From Mycolicibacterium litorale (lineage in GTDB: Bacteria; Actinomycetota; Actinomycetes; Mycobacteriales; Mycobacteriaceae): DNA of 64,000 bases. Under the pieces are notes generated by a model. The model did no database searches. It was not told the DNA's origin and was given only the letters and a program-made list of their open reading frames with translations. The stretch is from positions 2,294,001 through 2,358,000 of the forward strand of contig NZ_AP023287.1 in the NCBI RefSeq assembly GCF_014218295.1, given 5' to 3'. The translations under genes and the position numbers were made by a program. Numbering within the stretch: the first letter of the stretch is position 1; every line of letters starts with the position of its first letter. Shown here piece by piece: positions 25,020 through 35,325 of this stretch.

Positions 25020-25044
25020 TGAACACATTAGCGAAATGTGTTCA
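25020..25044. promoter_or_regulatory. Operator overlapping leaderless promoter of tetR-monooxygenase operon
   Basis: TGAACACATT (25020-25029) and AATGTGTTCA (25035-25044) are exact inverted 10-bp arms separated by 5 nt. On the minus strand TAATGT (25030-25025) is a -10 hexamer ending 6 nt before the ATG at 25018. Binding of the TetR protein would directly block this promoter. Confidence 0.8.
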
Positions 25045-25050
25045 ACGTGG

Positions 25051-25581
25051 TCAATGCTCGTCGACGTCCCAGGCGTGGTGGACGATGTCGTGCAGGTGAT
25101 ACAGCGCGATCGACGCCACGGTGAATTCGCTGCCGTTACTGCGCAATCCGCTCCGCATCCACGCGTCGTCGGGCACCGAGTCGTAGGTGTCGGCGACGGT
25201 GACGGCGGCATCGAAGAGCTCACCGGCCACCACTGGCGGCGACTGCGCCGCGTAGTCGCCGTCGATCGCGGCGCGGTCCTGGTCCCAGTTCGGGAACAGT
25301 GGTTCGTGTTGCGTCAGCATCAGCGTCACGCGCTCGTGGAAGATCCGGTGCACATCGCGCACATGGCAGCCGTATTCCAGCACCGACCACACCCCGGGGC
25401 GCGTCCGGCTCGCGGCGCCGGGATCGCCGAGCCGGCGGATCCACTCGTCGGCGTCACCGCGGATCGTCTCCGCGACGTCGAAGTGGTGCACCGCCGACGC
25501 GTCGAAGCCGCACTCCGGGCACGGCCGAGACAGCACCCAGGTCCAGTCCTTGGTGTCCGGCTCGATGCCCCCGGTGCTCAC
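25051..25581 (-). CDS. DinB-like putative metal-binding protein
   Basis: A 176-aa protein of the DinB/YfiT four-helix-bundle superfamily. Candidate metal ligands are in VLEYGCHVRDVHRIFHER (about 71-88) and YHLHDIVHHAWDVDEH at the C terminus. A short CPECGFD near residue 21 could bind another metal. Related proteins include thiol-dependent transferases using mycothiol; the reaction is unknown. The GTG start overlaps the stop of the DUF885 gene by 4 nt (GTGA at 25578-25581). Confidence 0.7.
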   Translation of the reverse strand: MSTGGIEPDTKDWTWVLSRPCPECGFDASAVHHFDVAETIRGDADEWIRRLGDPGAASRTRPGVWSVLEYGCHVRDVHRIFHERVTLMLTQHEPLFPNWDQDRAAIDGDYAAQSPPVVAGELFDAAVTVADTYDSVPDDAWMRSGLRSNGSEFTVASIALYHLHDIVHHAWDVDEH

Positions 25582-27230
25582 GACAACTCGCCGACCAGTG
25601 CCGACCTCAGCACGTCGAGCGGCAGCCCGCCGAGGTCGAGGGCACGGCTGTGGAACTCCTTGAGCGGCACGCTGCGCGACAGCATCGTCTCCCGCAGCTG
25701 CTGCCAGATGCGTTGTCCGACCGCGTAGGACGGCGCCTGCCCGGGCCACCCGAGGTAGCGGTCGAGTTCGAAGCGCAGCGTCTTCTCCGACTGTGCGCAG
25801 TGCTGTCGGAGGAAGTCCCACGCCCGCTCGGCATTCCACGTGCCGCCGTCAGGGGCGGTCAACTCACAGTGCACGCCGATGTCGATCGCCACGCGCGCGG
25901 CCCGGAAGCCCTGCGCGTCGAGCATGCCCATCCGGGCGCCGTCGTCGTCGAGCCAGCCCAGTTCGGCCATCAACCGCTCGGCGTAGAGCGCCCAACCCTC
26001 GCCGTGCCCGGACACCCAGCACCCCAGCCGTCGCCACCGGTTCAGCCGGTCGGCGAGCACGACGGCGCGCCCGATCTGCAGATGATGGCCGGGCACCCCC
26101 TCGTGGAACACCGTCGTCGTCTCCTGCCACGTGTGGAACGTGTCCTTGCCGGACGGCACCGACCACCACATCCGGCCGGGCCGGGTCAGATCCTCCGAGG
26201 GGCCCGTGTAATAGATCCCGCCGGTGTGTGTCGGGGCGATCCGGCATTCCAGAGTGCGCAGTGCGGGCGCGATGTCGAAATGGGTGTCCGCCAGTGCGTC
26301 CACCACTCGGTCGGAGAGGTCCTGCATCCACGCCTGCAGCGCGTCCGTGCCGTGGACCTGATACCGCGGTTCGCCGTCGAGGCGCCGGATCGTCTCCGCC
26401 ACCCCCGCGCCGGGATACAGCCGCTCGGCGACGGTCTCCTGTTCGGACACAATGGCGTTGAGGTGTTCGAGGCCCCACTCATAGGTCTCGTCGAGGTCGA
26501 CGGCGGTGCCGAGGAAGGATCGAGACATCAGGCGGTACGCGTCGCGGCCGAAGGCGTCGCGCTCGCGGGCACGCGGCGCGATGTCCTCGCCCAGAACGCG
26601 GCCGAGCTCGTGGTAGGCCGCCGCCGCGGCCGCCGCGTGCCGGTCGAGGTCGGCTTGCAGCGCCGGAACGTCGGGTACGGCGCCGGCGACCATGTCGACG
26701 AACAGCTCGGCGATCTGCCCGGCCTGCTCGATACCGCGCTGCACCTGACGGATCGCCGGTGGACGACCCTCGGCCACCGTGGTCCGCAGCGCCTCGGCGT
26801 AGCCGGGCACCCGGTCCGGCAGCGTCGACAGGCGCCGGTCGATCACCGCCCAGTCGTCGACGGTGTCGGTGGCCATCAGGTCGAACACGTCGCGCATGGT
26901 CTGCAGCGGCGAGGCGATCACGTTGAGCTCGCCGATGTCGAGGCCGGCGTCGTGGATCTCGATCTGCACCCCGAGCCGTTCGCGCATCGCGGCGACCGTC
27001 ACCGCGTCGGTCTCGTCCACCGCGACGACGGCGCCGAGCTCCTTGAGCGCCGAGCGCGCGGCCTCGGCACGCGCGGCCACGGCGTCGGGGGAGTAGTCGG
27101 TGATGTCCTCGTCGTAGTTGCGGTCACCGCCGGAGATGCCGAGTTCGGTTGCCGCACAGGGGTCGAGTTCGGCGAGTGTGTCCAAGTAGCGTTCGGCGAC
27201 CGCATCGACCGCCGTCGGTTGCCTAACCAA
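25578..27230 (-). CDS. DUF885 family protein, putative metallopeptidase
   Basis: A 550-aa protein of the DUF885 family, which is predicted to be M32/thermolysin-like. The hallmark FHEGVPGHHLQIG lies near 385-397, with a downstream GEGWALYAERLM and LDAQGFRAARVAIDIGVH, the usual order of metal and catalytic motifs. No signal peptide, so cytosolic. The start appears to be a TTG at 27230, overlapping the upstream protease stop by 8 nt; no better in-frame ATG/GTG lies near. Probably hydrolyses peptides; substrate unknown. Confidence 0.8.
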   Translation of the reverse strand: MVRQPTAVDAVAERYLDTLAELDPCAATELGISGGDRNYDEDITDYSPDAVAARAEAARSALKELGAVVAVDETDAVTVAAMRERLGVQIEIHDAGLDIGELNVIASPLQTMRDVFDLMATDTVDDWAVIDRRLSTLPDRVPGYAEALRTTVAEGRPPAIRQVQRGIEQAGQIAELFVDMVAGAVPDVPALQADLDRHAAAAAAAYHELGRVLGEDIAPRARERDAFGRDAYRLMSRSFLGTAVDLDETYEWGLEHLNAIVSEQETVAERLYPGAGVAETIRRLDGEPRYQVHGTDALQAWMQDLSDRVVDALADTHFDIAPALRTLECRIAPTHTGGIYYTGPSEDLTRPGRMWWSVPSGKDTFHTWQETTTVFHEGVPGHHLQIGRAVVLADRLNRWRRLGCWVSGHGEGWALYAERLMAELGWLDDDGARMGMLDAQGFRAARVAIDIGVHCELTAPDGGTWNAERAWDFLRQHCAQSEKTLRFELDRYLGWPGQAPSYAVGQRIWQQLRETMLSRSVPLKEFHSRALDLGGLPLDVLRSALVGELS

Positions 27231-28113
27231 GGTCGTCGGTGGCGAACGTGTCGCACTTCGTCGGATCGCCGGTCTGATAGCCGACCGTGAACCACTTCTG
27301 CCGCTGCTCGGACGAACCGTGCGTCCACGACTCCGGGTTGACCCGGCCGGTGGCGGCCTCCTGGATCCGGTCGTCGCCGACCGCCGACGCGGCCGACAGC
27401 GCGTCGGCGATGTCCTTGTCCGTCAACGGTTCGAGGAACGGCACCCCGGTGCTCTCCTGTTTCGTGACCGCGGCGTAGTGCGCCCACACACCCGCGTAGC
27501 AGTCGGCCTGCAGTTCGGTGCGGACGCCGCCGCCGGTCGCGCCCTCCGGATCCTGTTGCGCCCGGGCCAGTGTGCCCTGCAGGTCCTGCACATGGTGGCC
27601 GAACTCGTGGGCCACCACGTACTCCTGCGCGAACGGCCCTCCGCTGGAACCGAATTGATCCCTCAGGACGTCGAAGAAGTCGGTGTCGAAGTACGCGGTC
27701 TGATCGGCGGGGCAGTAGAACGGGCCCACTTCGCTGGTGGCCGGCCCGCACCCGGTGTTCACGCTCCCGCGGAAGATCTCCACCTGCGGCCGGGTGTAGT
27801 CGGGTTTGAGCTGCGACCACACCGTGTCGAGGGAGTTGCCGGTGGCCACCACCCGGCACTGCACGAATTCGTTCGCGTCGGCGCCGGTCTTGCACTGGCT
27901 CAGGTCGAAACCCGGCGTCTCGACGCCTTCGGTGCCGATCTGCTGTTGCTGCGGCAGCACGGTGCCCGGGTCGACGCCGAGGAACAGCGCGATGACCACG
28001 ATCAGCAGACCACCGACACCGCCACCGACGGCGATGCCGCGCCCGCCCCCGCGGCCCCCGCCGCTGCTCGAAGTCGTGCTGGTGTCGATCTGCATGCCCT
28101 CGTTGAAGGTCAT
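27223..28113 (-). CDS. Membrane-anchored neutral zinc metallopeptidase (YpfJ family, Rv2575 homologue)
   Basis: A 296-aa protein. A glycine-rich cytosolic start (SSSGGGRGGGRG) is followed by one membrane helix (about 28-46) and an extracellular domain. The zinc motif is HEFGH at 169-173 (VVAHEFGHHVQDL), with ELQADCYAGVWAHYA supplying the third ligand region. Four or more cysteines in the external domain probably pair. I chose ATG 28113 over the ATG at 28131, since GGAG lies 7 nt before it. The family (PF04228) is a predicted protease; target unknown. In the tuberculosis genome it sits in the same backbone position. Confidence 0.87.
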   Translation of the reverse strand: MTFNEGMQIDTSTTSSSGGGRGGGRGIAVGGGVGGLLIVVIALFLGVDPGTVLPQQQQIGTEGVETPGFDLSQCKTGADANEFVQCRVVATGNSLDTVWSQLKPDYTRPQVEIFRGSVNTGCGPATSEVGPFYCPADQTAYFDTDFFDVLRDQFGSSGGPFAQEYVVAHEFGHHVQDLQGTLARAQQDPEGATGGGVRTELQADCYAGVWAHYAAVTKQESTGVPFLEPLTDKDIADALSAASAVGDDRIQEAATGRVNPESWTHGSSEQRQKWFTVGYQTGDPTKCDTFATDDLG

Positions 28114-28175
28114 CGCACACTCCATCCGCACTCGACGAGGCGCTCGACCCGGCGCCGGTGTTCAGAGTCCCACAC

Positions 28176-28187
28176 TACGATTCGGGT
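28176..28187 (+). promoter_or_regulatory. Leaderless promoter of carboxylesterase gene (-10 TACGAT)
   Basis: TACGAT (28176-28181) ends exactly 6 nt before the GTG at 28188. This puts the expected transcription start on the first base of the start codon. No ribosome site precedes that GTG. Confidence 0.6.
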
Positions 28188-29684
28188 GTGTCCGCCGTCG
28201 CCGATGTTCAAACCGTCGCGCACACCACGCTCGGGCGGTTGCGCGGCACCACCGAAGGCGGCGTCGGTGTCTGGCGGGGCGTGCCGTATGCCCGGCAGCC
28301 GCTGGGTGACCTGCGGTTCACCGCACCGCAACCCGCCGAATCGTGGAGCGGTGTGCGCGATGCGCTCGAACACGGGCCGATCCCGCCGCAGGGCAGATCG
28401 TTCGTCGGGGGCGGCCGCGACGACCCCAAGAACCGGGACGAGGCGTGCCTGACCGTGACCGTCTGGTCGCCGGACACCACCGGGCCCCTGCCGGTGATGG
28501 TCTGGATCCCCGGTGGGGCGTTCGTCTACGGGGCCGGTCACTTCCAGCTCTACAACGGTTCGCGGCTGGCGGCCAACGGCAACGTCGTGGTCGTCAACGT
28601 CACCTACCGGATCGGGGTGTTCGGCGGACTGGACCTCAGTGCGCTGGGCGACGGGTTCGACGACAACCTCGCACTGCGCGATCAGCTCGCCGCGCTGCGC
28701 TGGGTGCGGGAGAACATCGCCGCATTCGGCGGCGACCCCGACCGGGTCACGGTGTTCGGCGAGTCGGCCGGTGCGACCTCGGTGCTGGCGCTGCTGGCCT
28801 GCCCCGACGCCGAGGGGCTGTTCGCGCGGGCCATCGCCCAGAGCCCGGCGCTGCCCCTGATCGCCGACCGCGACACCCGTGCGCACCGGGCCAAGCGCTT
28901 CCTCCAACTGCTCGGCGCCGACGTCGACCAGGTGAAAACGGCACCGCAGCGGTCCCTTCGCCGTGCGGCGGGCCACCTGCAGCTCGAGAGCGTCGCCGAG
29001 ACCCCCACGCTGGCCTACGGTCTGACCCACGGGGTCGCCCTGCTGCCGGAGCATCCGATCGCGGCCGCCCGCGCCGGCACCGTGCACCGCGGGCCGCTGA
29101 TCGTCGGCACCAACAGTCACGAGGCGTCGATGTTCGCGTGGGGGAAACCGCCGATGCTGCCGACCACCTCCGCGGGTGCGGAATCGTGGTTCCGGCGGTG
29201 TGCGCCGCAGGCGCGGGAGCGAATCCTGCGCGCCTACCCGGGCCACCCGCGGCGGCAGGCCCTCGTCGCGCTGGGCTCCGATGTCATGTTCGGCGCGCCG
29301 ACGTGGGCGTTCGCCGAGGCCTACAGTGCACACGCGCCCACCTACGTGTACCGCTTCGACCACACTGCGATGCCGCTGCGGGCGCTTGGTCTCGGCGCCA
29401 CCCACGGCAGCGAGATCGTGCACATCCACCACAGCTACACGTCGTATCTGGGACGCAAGCTGCATCCGCTGGGCCGGCGCCTGCTGCCGTCGGTGGGGCG
29501 GCGGATGCAGCGCACCTGGCTGGATTTCGCGACCCGCGGCTGGGAGCCTGGCCAGTCGTGGCGCGACGACTGGCCGCGCTATGACGCCGTTCGCCGCCGC
29601 ACCCGGGTGATCCGGTCGATGCGCGACGACTCCGTCGACGATCCCGACGCACAGCGTCGCCAGGCCTGGAGCGGGATCTACTAG
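28188..29684 (+). CDS. Type-B carboxylesterase
   Basis: A 498-aa alpha/beta-hydrolase of the carboxylesterase-B/cholinesterase family. The nucleophile is Ser193 in FGESAGATS; the oxyanion-hole loop is IPGGAFVYGAG; the conserved N-terminal GRLRG...VWRGVPYARQP and LRWVRENIAAFGGDPDRV are present; a Glu in TNSHEASMF and His in ATHGSEIVHIHH are the remaining triad candidates. No signal peptide. It should hydrolyse carboxylic esters. I chose GTG 28188 (leaderless promoter) over GTG 28158. Its stop shares a CTAG (29681-29684) with the convergent START-like gene. Confidence 0.87.
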   Translation: MSAVADVQTVAHTTLGRLRGTTEGGVGVWRGVPYARQPLGDLRFTAPQPAESWSGVRDALEHGPIPPQGRSFVGGGRDDPKNRDEACLTVTVWSPDTTGPLPVMVWIPGGAFVYGAGHFQLYNGSRLAANGNVVVVNVTYRIGVFGGLDLSALGDGFDDNLALRDQLAALRWVRENIAAFGGDPDRVTVFGESAGATSVLALLACPDAEGLFARAIAQSPALPLIADRDTRAHRAKRFLQLLGADVDQVKTAPQRSLRRAAGHLQLESVAETPTLAYGLTHGVALLPEHPIAAARAGTVHRGPLIVGTNSHEASMFAWGKPPMLPTTSAGAESWFRRCAPQARERILRAYPGHPRRQALVALGSDVMFGAPTWAFAEAYSAHAPTYVYRFDHTAMPLRALGLGATHGSEIVHIHHSYTSYLGRKLHPLGRRLLPSVGRRMQRTWLDFATRGWEPGQSWRDDWPRYDAVRRRTRVIRSMRDDSVDDPDAQRRQAWSGIY

Positions 29685-30181
29685 CGGCCGAACCGCTCGT
29701 CGGTGTAGCGGCGCAGGTTGTGCAGGAAACGCTGGAACAGCCAGCCCATCACCGGCCGGCCGAGCGACATGCCAAGGCGGGCCGCCACGCCGTTGGGTTT
29801 CATCGCCATCACCCAGGTGAGATGGCAGCCACCCGGGGTCTCGACCACGCGGTAGTCCTCCGCGAACGCGGCGATGCTGCCGGTCGACGCCTGGTTGAAC
29901 CGGAAGGCCATGTGGCGGAACGGTTCCCAGGCCAGGAACTCTTCGTCGCCCACGATGCCGCCGCGCATGTGGACGGTGCGGGTGGTGCCGACGCCGCGCG
30001 GTTCGGGGCCGGTCCACGTCACCTTGGTGATGACCGTCGCCCAGTGCGGCCACGATTCGGCGTCGGCGAGGACCTCGAACACCTGCTCGGGGGTGATCCC
30101 GAGGTCGACGGTGCTGACGAAACGGTACGGCGCGGAGTCGACGAAGGACAGGTCGACGCGCTCGCAGGCGTGCATGGCCAT
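29681..30181 (-). CDS. SRPBCC (START-like) family protein
   Basis: A 166-aa single-domain protein with the helix-grip fold. Landmarks: [29 protein letters not shown] (N-terminal strand and helix), [23 protein letters not shown], then the long C-terminal helix with [19 protein letters not shown]. Such proteins bind lipids or polyketides in an internal cavity; the ligand is unknown. ATG 30181 is followed by a second ATG two codons later (30175), and either may be used. The TAG stop is in the CTAG shared with the carboxylesterase gene. Confidence 0.8.
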   Translation of the reverse strand: MAMHACERVDLSFVDSAPYRFVSTVDLGITPEQVFEVLADAESWPHWATVITKVTWTGPEPRGVGTTRTVHMRGGIVGDEEFLAWEPFRHMAFRFNQASTGSIAAFAEDYRVVETPGGCHLTWVMAMKPNGVAARLGMSLGRPVMGWLFQRFLHNLRRYTDERFGR

Positions 30182-30207
30182 ACACCGTAACCGACGGTGT
30201 CTACCCG

Positions 30208-31095
30208 CTAACCCGGGCCTTCGCCGGCCGCGGCCAGAAGCGGCACCACGATGTCGCTGACCGGGGTGGGGATGCCGTAGGCGGCGCCTTTGCGCGCGAT
30301 CACCCCGTTGCGGATGTCCCACTCCAGGGCCCGGCCGGCCTGCCGGTCGGTGAGCATCGACGTGGTGATGTCGGGCGGGCCCGCGGCCAGCATCCCGATC
30401 ACCCCGTCGACGATGTCGTCGCCCAGGGACGCCCCGTCGGCCCTCGCGACCGCCAGACATTCGGCGAGGTAGCGACGGCCCAGCGCGGCGATGTCGTCGC
30501 GGCGGAACATCCCCGATCGGCGGCCCGTGAGCACCATCAGCCCGACGACGGCGTTGAGGAGGAGCTTGTGCCATGCCGCGGTGACGAAGTCGGGGTCGCA
30601 GTCGATCGTCAGGTGCGGGGTGCGCAGCGCCTCGGCGAGCCTGTGGGCGGCATCGGTGTCGGGCAGCACCAACCGGGCGCCGGTGCGGATGCGCACGAAC
30701 CCCTCGGGGTCGGTCTCCGAGGAGACCCACACCGCCGCGGGCACCACCGTCACGCCGGGGCAGAAGCGTCCCACGCGTTCGACCTGTTCGACGCCGTTCT
30801 GCAGGGCGCATACCACGGTGTGCTCGTCGCACAGCCGGCTCAGCCACGGGGCGGCCGCCTCGTTCTGGGTGTCTTTGACGGCCAGCAGGACGATGTCGAC
30901 GGGTCCGTCGACCACCGCCGGATCGGTGTGCACGGGACCGGGCACCACGATCGGGTCCCGGTCCTCGGGACGGACCTGCAGGGCGGGGCGGGCGGTGCGG
31001 CCGCACAGCAGGACCGGCCGGCCGGCCTCGCGGAGCAGGGCCGCCATCGTGGCGCCGATCGCGCCGGGCCCCACGAGAGCGATGCGCGCAGCCAT
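30208..31095 (-). CDS. Ketopantoate reductase-like (PanE/ApbA family; Rv2573 homologue)
   Basis: A 295-aa NADPH-dependent reductase. The Rossmann motif is [17 protein letters not shown] (9-25). LLAVKDTQ and [13 protein letters not shown] are the conserved substrate-side motifs, and the catalytic Lys is in [13 protein letters not shown] (near 176). The C-terminal domain has [20 protein letters not shown]. It would reduce 2-dehydropantoate in CoA synthesis, but paralogues with other substrates exist in mycobacteria. TAATTT (31108-31103) ends 7 nt before the ATG, suggesting a leaderless mRNA. Divergent from aspS. Confidence 0.85.
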   Translation of the reverse strand: MAARIALVGPGAIGATMAALLREAGRPVLLCGRTARPALQVRPEDRDPIVVPGPVHTDPAVVDGPVDIVLLAVKDTQNEAAAPWLSRLCDEHTVVCALQNGVEQVERVGRFCPGVTVVPAAVWVSSETDPEGFVRIRTGARLVLPDTDAAHRLAEALRTPHLTIDCDPDFVTAAWHKLLLNAVVGLMVLTGRRSGMFRRDDIAALGRRYLAECLAVARADGASLGDDIVDGVIGMLAAGPPDITTSMLTDRQAGRALEWDIRNGVIARKGAAYGIPTPVSDIVVPLLAAAGEGPG

Positions 31096-31173
31096 GATCG
31101 CGAAATTACCGGCGCAAACCGGGCCTCTACACTGTGGCAGTCATTCCGTCAGGCGATTCCCAGGGAGTTTCTT

Positions 31174-32945
<1,772 letters not shown>

Positions 32946-32949
<4 letters not shown>

Positions 32950-33395
32950 CCGACATGGACAAGGACAAGCTCGTGACTGACGTCGACTCGCTCAACGACT
33001 TCAACAAGGCGATCGTCGAGGAGTTCCGGGCCAACGGCGGCAAGGTCGGCGGCCCCTTCGAAGGCGGCACGCTGCTGCTGTTGCACACCGTCGGCGCCAA
33101 GAGCGGTAAGCCCCGCCTGTCGCCGCTGGCGTACCTGACCCTCGACGGCAAGATGCTGATCGTCGGCTCCTACGCCGGTGCGCCGAAGGATCCGGCGTGG
33201 GTGCACAATCTGCGCGCCCTGCCGCGGGCCCACGTGGAGGTGGGCACCGAGTCCTACGACGTCGACGTCCGCGAGTTGCCACCTGAGGAGCGCGACGCCA
33301 CCTACCCGAAGGTCATCGAACTGGCGCCGGTGTTCGCCGACTACCAAGCCAAGACCGACCGGGCGATCCCGGTCTTCGAACTCATCCGCGTCTGA
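32946..33395 (+). CDS. F420 (deazaflavin)-dependent nitroreductase-family protein
   Basis: A 149-aa protein of the split-beta-barrel DDN/AcrR-like F420-binding family. The sequence [45 protein letters not shown] (in shorter blocks: [16 protein letters not shown]) and the closing [34 protein letters not shown] segments ([16 protein letters not shown]) are typical. It probably uses reduced F420 or binds it for detoxification of quinones or nitro compounds. The ATG overlaps the aspS TGA by 4 nt, so it is translated with aspS. Confidence 0.87.
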
Positions 33396-33410
33396 AGGGA
33401 CCGTTGAGTC

Positions 33411-33425
33411 TGCGCCTACGGCGCA
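33411..33425 (+). terminator. Small hairpin after the aspS-nitroreductase operon
   Basis: TGCGCC (33411-33416), TAC, GGCGCA (33420-33425) forms a 6-bp stem 15 nt after the stop at 33395. A further GCGCAGAGTC (about 33451-33460) can pair imperfectly with the preceding GAGTCTGCGC. This is a plausible but modest terminator. Confidence 0.4.
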
Positions 33426-33564
33426 AAGTTGCGAGAGGCGTACTCCCTGAGCGCAGAGTCAGTATCGCGCTTCCCCCTTCACTATATGGCGGGACCGGGG
33501 GCTTGCGGCAAGGCCCCTGACCTGCTGCACAATCTCACCTCCAGCTACTACGGACGGGGTTGTG

Positions 33565-33984
33565 ATGACGAAACCTTTCGAGGTCCACGAGTCCGGCGGG
33601 TACCTGCACGGCACCAAGGCCGACCTCGCGGTGGGTGATCTGCTGGTGCCGGGGCGCCCGTCGAATTTCGAGGAGGGGCGGGTCTCCAACCACGTCTACG
33701 TGACGCAGACGCTCGACGCCGCGGTGTGGGGTGCGGAAATGGCGAAAGGCGAAGGCCCGGGCCGCATTTACCTCGTGGAGCCGCAGGGCGAGCTCGAGGA
33801 CGATCCGAACGTGACGGACAAGAAGCTGCCCGGCAACCCGACCCGCTCCTACCGCACCCGCGAGCCCGTGAAGGTGATCGGCGAGATCAGCGACTGGGTG
33901 GGCCATCCGCCCGAACAGATCCAGGCCATGCGGGACGGATTGGCCGACCTGGCACGCCGAGGGCTCGCGGTCATCTACGACTGA
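33565..33984 (+). CDS. arr: Rifampicin ADP-ribosyltransferase Arr
   Basis: A 139-aa enzyme that transfers ADP-ribose from NAD to rifamycins, inactivating them; M. smegmatis owes intrinsic rifampicin tolerance to it. The whole protein aligns with Arr-ms: KPFEVHESGGYLHGTKADL, NHVYVTQTLDAAVWGAEMA, EDDPNVTDKKLPGNPTRSYR and the end LAVIYD. The known active residues (His19, Tyr49, Asp84 in Arr-ms) correspond to His15, Tyr45 and Asp80 here. GTG 33562 directly before ATG 33565 is an alternative start. A strong terminator hairpin follows. It stands alone, not in a mobile element that I can see. Confidence 0.93.
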   Translation: MTKPFEVHESGGYLHGTKADLAVGDLLVPGRPSNFEEGRVSNHVYVTQTLDAAVWGAEMAKGEGPGRIYLVEPQGELEDDPNVTDKKLPGNPTRSYRTREPVKVIGEISDWVGHPPEQIQAMRDGLADLARRGLAVIYD

Positions 33985-33994
33985 GTGCGAATCG

Positions 33995-34031
33995 GGTGTA
34001 GTTGGTTGCGCTGAGCGCAACCAACTACACC
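33995..34031. terminator. Bidirectional hairpin terminator between arr and thiolase
   Basis: A perfect 17-bp stem (33995-34011 with 34015-34031) closes a TGA loop. It lies exactly between the converging arr (stop 33984) and thiolase (stop 34039) genes. Confidence 0.85.
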
Positions 34032-34038
34032 GAAATCG

Positions 34039-35238
34039 CTACAGCCGTTCGATGATCGTCGCGTTGGCCATACCGCCCGCCTCGCACATCGTCTGAAGCC
34101 CGTAGCGGCCGCCGCGCTGTTCGAGCGCGTTGACGAGCGTCGTCATGATCCGCACACCGCTGGCACCCAGCGGGTGGCCGATGGCGATCGCGCCGCCGTT
34201 GACGTTGGTCCTGGCGAGGATCGCTTCCGGCCGTCCGTCGGCCACGTCGGCGGCCCAGGCCAACACGACCGGTGCGAAGGCCTCGTTGACCTCGAACAGG
34301 TCGATGTCGGACAGGCTCAGACCCGCTCTGCTCAGCACCTTCTGGGTCGCCGGGATCACTCCGGTGAGCATGTAGAGCGGATCGGAGCCGACGGCGGTCG
34401 CGGTGTGGATGCGCGCCAGGGGGCGCAGGCCCAACCGCTGCGCGACCTCGCTGGTGGTGATCAGCACCGCGGCGCTGCCGTCGGACAGCGGTGAGGAGTT
34501 GCCCGCGGTGATCTCCCAGCCGATCTGGGGAAACCGCTCCTCGTAGGCGGGATGGTAGAACGCCGGCTTGAGCCCGGCCAGCGTCTCGACCGTGGTGCCG
34601 GGGCGGATGATCTCGTCGGTGGCCAGCCCGCCGATGGGGGCCAGTTCGGCCTCGAACAGGCCGGCTTTGGTGGCGGCCGCCGCCTTCTCGTGGCTGGCCG
34701 CGGAGAACTCGTCGAGTGCGGTCCGCGACAGCCCCCACTTCGCGGCGATCAGCTCCGCCGAGATGCCCTGCGGCACAAGCCCGTCGGGGTAGCGCCGGGC
34801 GAAGTCGTCGCCGAACGGGTTGCTGCCGCGCAGCACCGACGATCCCATCGGTACCCGGCTCATCGACTCGACGCCCGCGGCGATGACGATGTCGTACGCG
34901 CCGGAGACCACGCCCTGGGCGGCGAAGCTGATGGCCTGCTGGCTGCTGCCGCACTGGCGGTCGACGGTCGTGCCGGGAACCGACTCCGGGAAACCCGCGC
35001 CCAGCAGCGCGTTGCGCGCGATGTTCACGGCCTGGTCGCCGACCTGGGTGACGGCACCGGCGATGACGTCGTCCACGAGTGCCGGGTCGATGCCGGTGCG
35101 GGTGACCAGTTCGCGCAGGCTGTGGGCGAGCAGATCGGCAGGCAGGACCTCGTGCAGCGCCCCGCTCGGCTTGCCCTTGCCGATCGGTGTCCGGACCGCC
35201 CCGACGATGACGGCGTCGCGCCCGGTGAATCCGCTCAT
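34039..35238 (-). CDS. Thiolase (acetyl-CoA acetyltransferase, FadA family)
   Basis: A 399-aa thiolase. The nucleophile is Cys96 in TVDRQCGSSQQA; the NEAFAPV loop, GHPLGASGVRI with the catalytic His, and the second Cys in TMCEAGGMANA (the more common CxGGG reads CEAGG here) are all present. It can make or cleave beta-ketoacyl-CoA; length and sequence fit the degradative FadA group. AGGGGAG precedes the ATG. It is divergent from an HxlR regulator, and an inverted repeat between them is the likely operator, so its expression probably depends on that regulator. Confidence 0.9.
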   Translation of the reverse strand: MSGFTGRDAVIVGAVRTPIGKGKPSGALHEVLPADLLAHSLRELVTRTGIDPALVDDVIAGAVTQVGDQAVNIARNALLGAGFPESVPGTTVDRQCGSSQQAISFAAQGVVSGAYDIVIAAGVESMSRVPMGSSVLRGSNPFGDDFARRYPDGLVPQGISAELIAAKWGLSRTALDEFSAASHEKAAAATKAGLFEAELAPIGGLATDEIIRPGTTVETLAGLKPAFYHPAYEERFPQIGWEITAGNSSPLSDGSAAVLITTSEVAQRLGLRPLARIHTATAVGSDPLYMLTGVIPATQKVLSRAGLSLSDIDLFEVNEAFAPVVLAWAADVADGRPEAILARTNVNGGAIAIGHPLGASGVRIMTTLVNALEQRGGRYGLQTMCEAGGMANATIIERL

Positions 35239-35267
35239 GACTGCTCCCCTCTGGGTAGTGTTGTCTG

Positions 35268-35292
35268 TACCTAGATGTGTAGCAGCTAGGTA
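35268..35292. promoter_or_regulatory. HxlR operator between thiolase and its regulator
   Basis: TACCTAG (35268-35274) and CTAGGTA (35286-35292) are exact inverted repeats 11 nt apart. A -10-like TATAGT (35291-35296) for the rightward HxlR gene overlaps the right arm. This arrangement would allow the regulator to control both divergent genes. Confidence 0.65.
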
Positions 35293-35325
35293 TAGTCAAA
35301 ACACCTCAGATGGGGGATTGATTCC

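Noticed and set aside
25299..27290. A 663-codon plus-strand frame opposite the DUF885 gene
   Set aside because: Its composition is Arg/Gly/Ala-rich without motifs, while the minus strand encodes a complete DUF885 protein.
28158..28190. GTG at 28158 as start of the carboxylesterase
   Set aside because: It would include the -10 hexamer TACGAT in the coding part and adds ten residues not like the family; GTG 28188 fits the leaderless promoter.
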